Below the pieces are notes generated by a model. That model was given only the letters and a program-made list of their open reading frames with translations. It was not told the DNA's origin and searched no databases. Positions 60,692 through 64,000 of a stretch of DNA of 64,000 nucleotides are shown in pieces. A program made the position numbers and the translations under genes. Source of the DNA: Sciurus carolinensis (Eukaryota; Chordata; Mammalia; Rodentia; Sciuridae); the NCBI RefSeq assembly GCF_902686445.1, contig NC_062213.1, forward strand, positions 53,674,268 to 53,738,267, given 5' to 3'. Numbering within the stretch: position 1 is the first letter of the stretch; every line of letters starts with the position of its first letter.

Positions 60692-61099
60692 ATTGGTCAG
60701 CTGTCAGTGGGACCCTGAGATATTGCAGTTTTCCGCTATTGGCTTATAGTGTCCCGGTAGATTTCCAGTGTATCACCTCCCAGCCTTCAGTAGCCTGATG
60801 TCTTGGAGGAATCTGATAAAGCAGCGCATCCGAAGACAACTGCCCCTAGTCCCCTACTGGTTCCACGATTTGGAACTGGCTCTGTGCTGAAATGCTCTCA
60901 CTGTGGGCCTGCACCTTGCAGCTGGCCGTGTGGGAGGAGCCCACTGCCGGAGTGTGGAAGGCTACCTTGGGAAGACTGTAGCTGCCCTGCTCGGCTCCAA
61001 TAAGCCACCTCTATCTGGGCCTGCCACCCGGGCCGAGCTTTACCCAGTGGGCAGACTCACCTGTGGCTCTATTTCAGTCCGAGTCTCTCAATGCCTCCC
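60692..61099 (-). promoter_or_regulatory. L1 5' UTR / internal promoter region
   Basis: About 408 bases lie between the insertion edge and ORF1. This stretch is much richer in GC and CpG than its surroundings, as expected for an L1 internal Pol II promoter. It starts GGGAGGCATTGAGAGACTC on the element strand. No tandem monomers like those in mouse L1 are visible. The plus-strand open frames at 60803-61115 are by-products of the base composition. Confidence 0.85.
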
Positions 61100-61113
61100 A
61101 AGATTTTTATTTT

Positions 61114-62449
61114 AAGAGCGAAAAAAATCTACAGAAGCAGTCGGAATATATGATCTCTATGGATTTAGAAAGAAGGAAGTCAGATATTTTCTGGAATTCT
61201 AGTTAGTTACTATTTAAAGTACACTTCCATTTTGACCTATATAATCATTTTGTATCTCTTAAAATAAAGTCATCACAAAATATGCAGCCAGATGATTAAT
61301 ATCATAACTGACCATTCAGCATTATTTAAAATTGTCACTTGACTAAAGGCGGATGGCTACCAAAAGTTACTGTTTGAGAATAACCTTAAAAATAAAATGC
61401 AATGTGCAGACCTACCTGCTTGGAAGTATTTATACCATATGGTTATTTATCCTCTAAGTTTTAGCTCCTATTTCTGGTGGTTCTTCACATACTAAACAGT
61501 ATGTTTCTTCTTTAAATGAAACCAGACAAATGCTTAAAATGTTTTAGTTTGCCATATTGGACATAAAAGTAAAACAACTACATCAAACATTCTAGCCTTA
61601 TCTTTCAGCATGCCCCATATTTTATTCAGGAGTCAGCTAAAATAAACACATTCTTTGCTCTTTGATAAGGCATGATGTAAGATTTCTTATCAGATATTAA
61701 TATGCATGACTGTACAAGACCACCCCTAACTCCTTCAACTTAGTAATGAATTCAATATTTAGTTTGGACACTATCTCTATAGGAAACTATTCAAAATCTC
61801 CCAAAGCCAGGTGAAGTCCTTCTTTGTGGTGTTATGATAGACTTCTCTTGCACCTATTGAAGGACTTACCACCCTGATGATAAATTGCCATTTTACTGGT
61901 CAGGCAATCACATTCCACTGCAAAGACCTTGAGGAAAGTGACTATATTTTATTCATTATTGTAAATCCGGTTCCCGGTACACAAAATACTTAGATAAACA
62001 GTAGACATGTTATCACACAATGAATTAATGAATGTCCATATTGAAATGCAAGATAGTTGAAAGCCTCAAGTAGATGAATGGTTGTTTATCTCAAACAGTT
62101 TAGTTAATAAATTATTTCTGTCCAAAGTATTGAATTCATGGGAAAAAAATGTCAATATTTATTATTACTTACAGATTGACCACAAAGTAATAAATATATT
62201 TCAAAATAATGAATGCCAGAATACACTTCTCTAGGGTTTGATTTGCACAATTGTGATTTTTTAATAATAAAATTCCATATACATCTTCTGAGCAATGAAG
62301 AAAGTAATAATATGAGGAACAATATGAACTATTATCATCTTTTAAAGTTTGGGCTTTATTTTATCCTAGCTAATATCAGATATGAATTTCCAATTATTTG
62401 ATAAAAGTGAATACATCATGAGAATTAGAATTCAAATATTTTTACCACA
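61114..62449. other. Unassigned AT-rich non-coding DNA with L2-like piece
   Basis: No gene is recognised. A probable L2 3' end lies at 61915-62035, listed separately. Confidence 0.5.
61915..62035 (+). mobile_element. L2 3' end fragment (probable)
   Basis: The order 'aagaccttgaggaaagtgac', 'tatattttattcattattgt', 'aaatccggttcccggtacac' and 'gaattaatgaatg' follows the L2 3' consensus of a 'cttgagggcaggga' motif, 'tcttattcat', 'cccagc' and 'tgaatgaatg'. It is decayed. Confidence 0.55.
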
Positions 62450-62454
62450 ATAAA

Positions 62455-63440
62455 AACCATAAATAATAAGAAAACAGTTAAGATCATAGAGAATGGGGAA
62501 ACACTGAAAGCATTCTATCTAGGATCTGGAGCAATAAAGGGATGTCAGTTTTCACAATTTTTATACACAGAGCAATCAGACAAAAAAAGAAAGGGCCTCC
62601 CAGTTGCAAAGGAGGAAGTCAAATTTTTCCCATGTATAGATGATGTAATCCTATGCATAGAAAGCCCCAAAAACTTCACAAAAAAAATAATAAAATTATT
62701 TTAAAATTAGTAAATCACAGAACACAAAATCAACATATAAAATCAATAGCATTACTTTATGACAAGAGCAAGTTACCTGAAATAGAAATAAAGCAAGCCC
62801 ATTAAAAATAACTACAAAATATGATATAATCAGGAATAAATGTAATCAAAAAGTGAAGAAACTTTACAATGAAAATTACTAAAAATTACTAAAATAACCT
62901 GAAGAGGACACAAACACCTAGAAAGACATCAAATGCTCATGCACTGGAAGAATCAATATTGTTAAGACATCCATATTACCCACAGAAATCTGCAGATTCA
63001 GTACAATCCTTTCAGAGAAACAATGACACTCTTCACAGAACTAGCAAAAACAACAACAATAACAAAAACAAAACACCTAAAATTTATAAGGAACCCCCCA
63101 AATTCCAAATAGCAAAAGGTATCTCAAGCAAAAACAACTCAGGATGCATTATGCTACCTGACTTACAATTACACTATATTTTCATATATTTTATTAAATC
63201 TATAGTAATCAAAAAAACATGATATTGGCACAATTAAACACATGTAGGCCTGTTAACCAAATAGAGAATCTATAAGTAAAATCAGACATCCAGAGGGAAC
63301 TGTGGATTTTAGAAGATGCCAATAACGTGCATTGAACAAAGAACAGTTTTTCAATAAATGGTGGTGGGAAAACTGGACCTTCACATGCAGAAGAATAAAA
63401 CTGACCCTGACCTTTCACCAGTTATAAAAATGAATTAAGG
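62455..63440 (+). mobile_element. Old L1 ORF2 fragment (L1M-like)
   Basis: It follows L1 ORF2 from the RT thumb side onward: 'ggggaaacactgaaagcatt', 'tagatgatgtaatcctatgc' (the decayed FADD region near 62637), 'actggaagaatcaatattgt', then 'ggtggtgggaaaactggac' near 63360. Many stops and gaps break the frame. Similarity ends near 63440, where a GC-rich leader begins. Confidence 0.88.
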
Positions 63441-64000
63441 ATCCTGCCTGCTTCCCACACTGCAGATGGATGCCAAACACTGAGCCTACCCACCCACCCT
63501 CCTCCTGTCCCACTCCGCCACAGATGGATGCCAGACACCATGCCTGCCTGCTCCCGGTGCCATGCCGACTCGGCACACCCTTGCTGGGGCTCCCCAGCTT
63601 CTTTGGAGGCTGGTGCAGGCATTTTGAATTATACCTGAGGGTGAGGTCACCATCATTGGAAGGGCAGCTCCCATCCTGAGACACCTATAGGAGACAGGTA
63701 CCTCTATTTACTCACTTACGTCCTACACCCCTCCCATCCTCTTGTTCATAACTAGAAATATTATAAATAATAATCAAACTCATCCTGTTTATTACAATAA
63801 TGTTAAAGTCTTTATCAGGGCTATCTGCTTCAGGGCTGCATTTTCTTTGTAATGGGTGCTGCTAATTTTGACCTCCCCTTCAGAGGAGAGGTACTGGAAA
63901 CCTGCAGGGTCACAATTAGTCTGCAGGTGGGAAACTTCAGTACCTCAGATCTTTGCTGCTAGCAGGGAATATACAGAAACAATGTGAAAAAACAGGGGAA
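63441..64000 (+). mobile_element. Third L1: 5' leader, cut by window end
   Basis: A GC-rich stretch (63441-63680) and a moderate stretch lead up to 'caatgtgaaaaaacaggggaa' at the window edge, which lines up with the ORF1 start region of the 55.6-61.1 kb L1 ('ccaatatgagaaaacagggg'). The ATG position reads GTG here. The leader does not resemble the 5' UTR of that L1. The start is approximate, and the identity rests on the last 20-30 bases plus the composition and position. Confidence 0.6.
63455..63545 (+). repeat. Imperfect direct repeat in GC-rich leader
   Basis: The phrase 'cagatggatgcca(a/g)acac' occurs at about 63464 and 63521, each followed by a C-rich stretch and 'tgcctgcctgc'-like sequence nearby. 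The spacing is about 57 bases. Confidence 0.7.

Larger units (their letters stand above)
55566..61099 (-). mobile_element. Nearly full-length L1, 5.5 kb
   Basis: A complete layout is visible on the minus strand: 5' UTR (60692-61099), ORF1, a spacer of about 148 bases, ORF2, and a short 3' UTR ending in an A-rich tail. A 14-base target duplication, AAGATTTTTATTTT in plus-strand reading, flanks it at 55552-55565 and 61100-61113. The insertion point reads TCTT/AAAA on the element strand, matching the L1 endonuclease preference for TT/AAAA. The long open frames, intact duplication and close similarity to the 12.2-kb copy suggest a young element. One ORF1 stop and two ORF2 frameshifts mean it is not competent as read. 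Confidence 0.97.

Noticed and set aside
60803..61115. Plus-strand open frames in GC-rich DNA as a possible host exon
   Set aside because: They lie wholly in the L1 5' UTR on the opposite strand and have no recognisable protein.

Overview
This window looks like non-coding DNA from a rodent nuclear genome, most likely a squirrel-family species such as a ground squirrel or marmot. The organism call rests on repeats. Several SINEs join a 7SL/B1-like part to an ID-like part (B1-dID type), one tRNA-derived ID element has intact Pol III boxes, and no primate Alu or murine B2 was seen. Two L1 copies belong to one young-looking family. The background is AT-rich. I found no convincing host protein exon, rRNA, tRNA gene, CRISPR array or bacterial-type operon, and almost every long open frame lies inside L1.

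Layout: 0.4-1.1 kb is a decayed L1 ORF2 fragment. An older, very worn L1 3' half (about 2.84-5.23 kb) is interrupted by two SINEs. SINEs cluster at 6.7-7.9 kb, including a close inverted pair. Two solo ERVK-like LTRs on the minus strand, each with a perfect 6-bp target duplication, lie at 9153-9605 and 11004-11335. An ID element follows at 11.9 kb. The 12.09-16.36 kb block is nested: an ancient tandem duplication carrying MaLR-type LTRs was entered by an ERVK-like LTR, which was then split by a 5'-truncated L1 (12240-15131).

From 16.4 to 34.4 kb the DNA is mostly unassigned and AT-rich, with MaLR-type LTRs at 19.9 and 25.3 kb, one SINE and weak MIR-like pieces. An old antisense L1 covers 34.5-35.65 kb. 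A MaLR LTR with a 5-bp duplication is at 36860-37280, a solo ERVK-like LTR with a perfect duplication at 39311-39854, another LTR at 42.53-42.85 kb, a MER5-like piece at 42.1 kb, a MaLR LTR at 43.87-44.22 kb, a DNA-transposon remnant at 46.1 kb, and a MaLR LTR split by old L1 tails at 47.76-48.52 kb.

The right end holds the most complete element: a 5.5-kb L1 on the minus strand (55566-61099) with 5' UTR, ORF1, ORF2, 3' UTR and a 14-bp target duplication. One ORF1 stop and two small ORF2 frameshifts disable it. An LTR of the family broken at 12 kb sits just left of it. An old L1 ORF2 fragment follows at 62.45-63.44 kb. The window ends inside what looks like a third L1, with a different 5' leader, just at its ORF1 start.

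I did not find a new biological system. The most useful observations are the nested insertion history, telomere-like G-rich repeats in the L1 3' UTR of both young copies, an exact 33-bp duplication in the ORF1 coiled coil, and two different L1 5' leaders about 2.5 kb apart.
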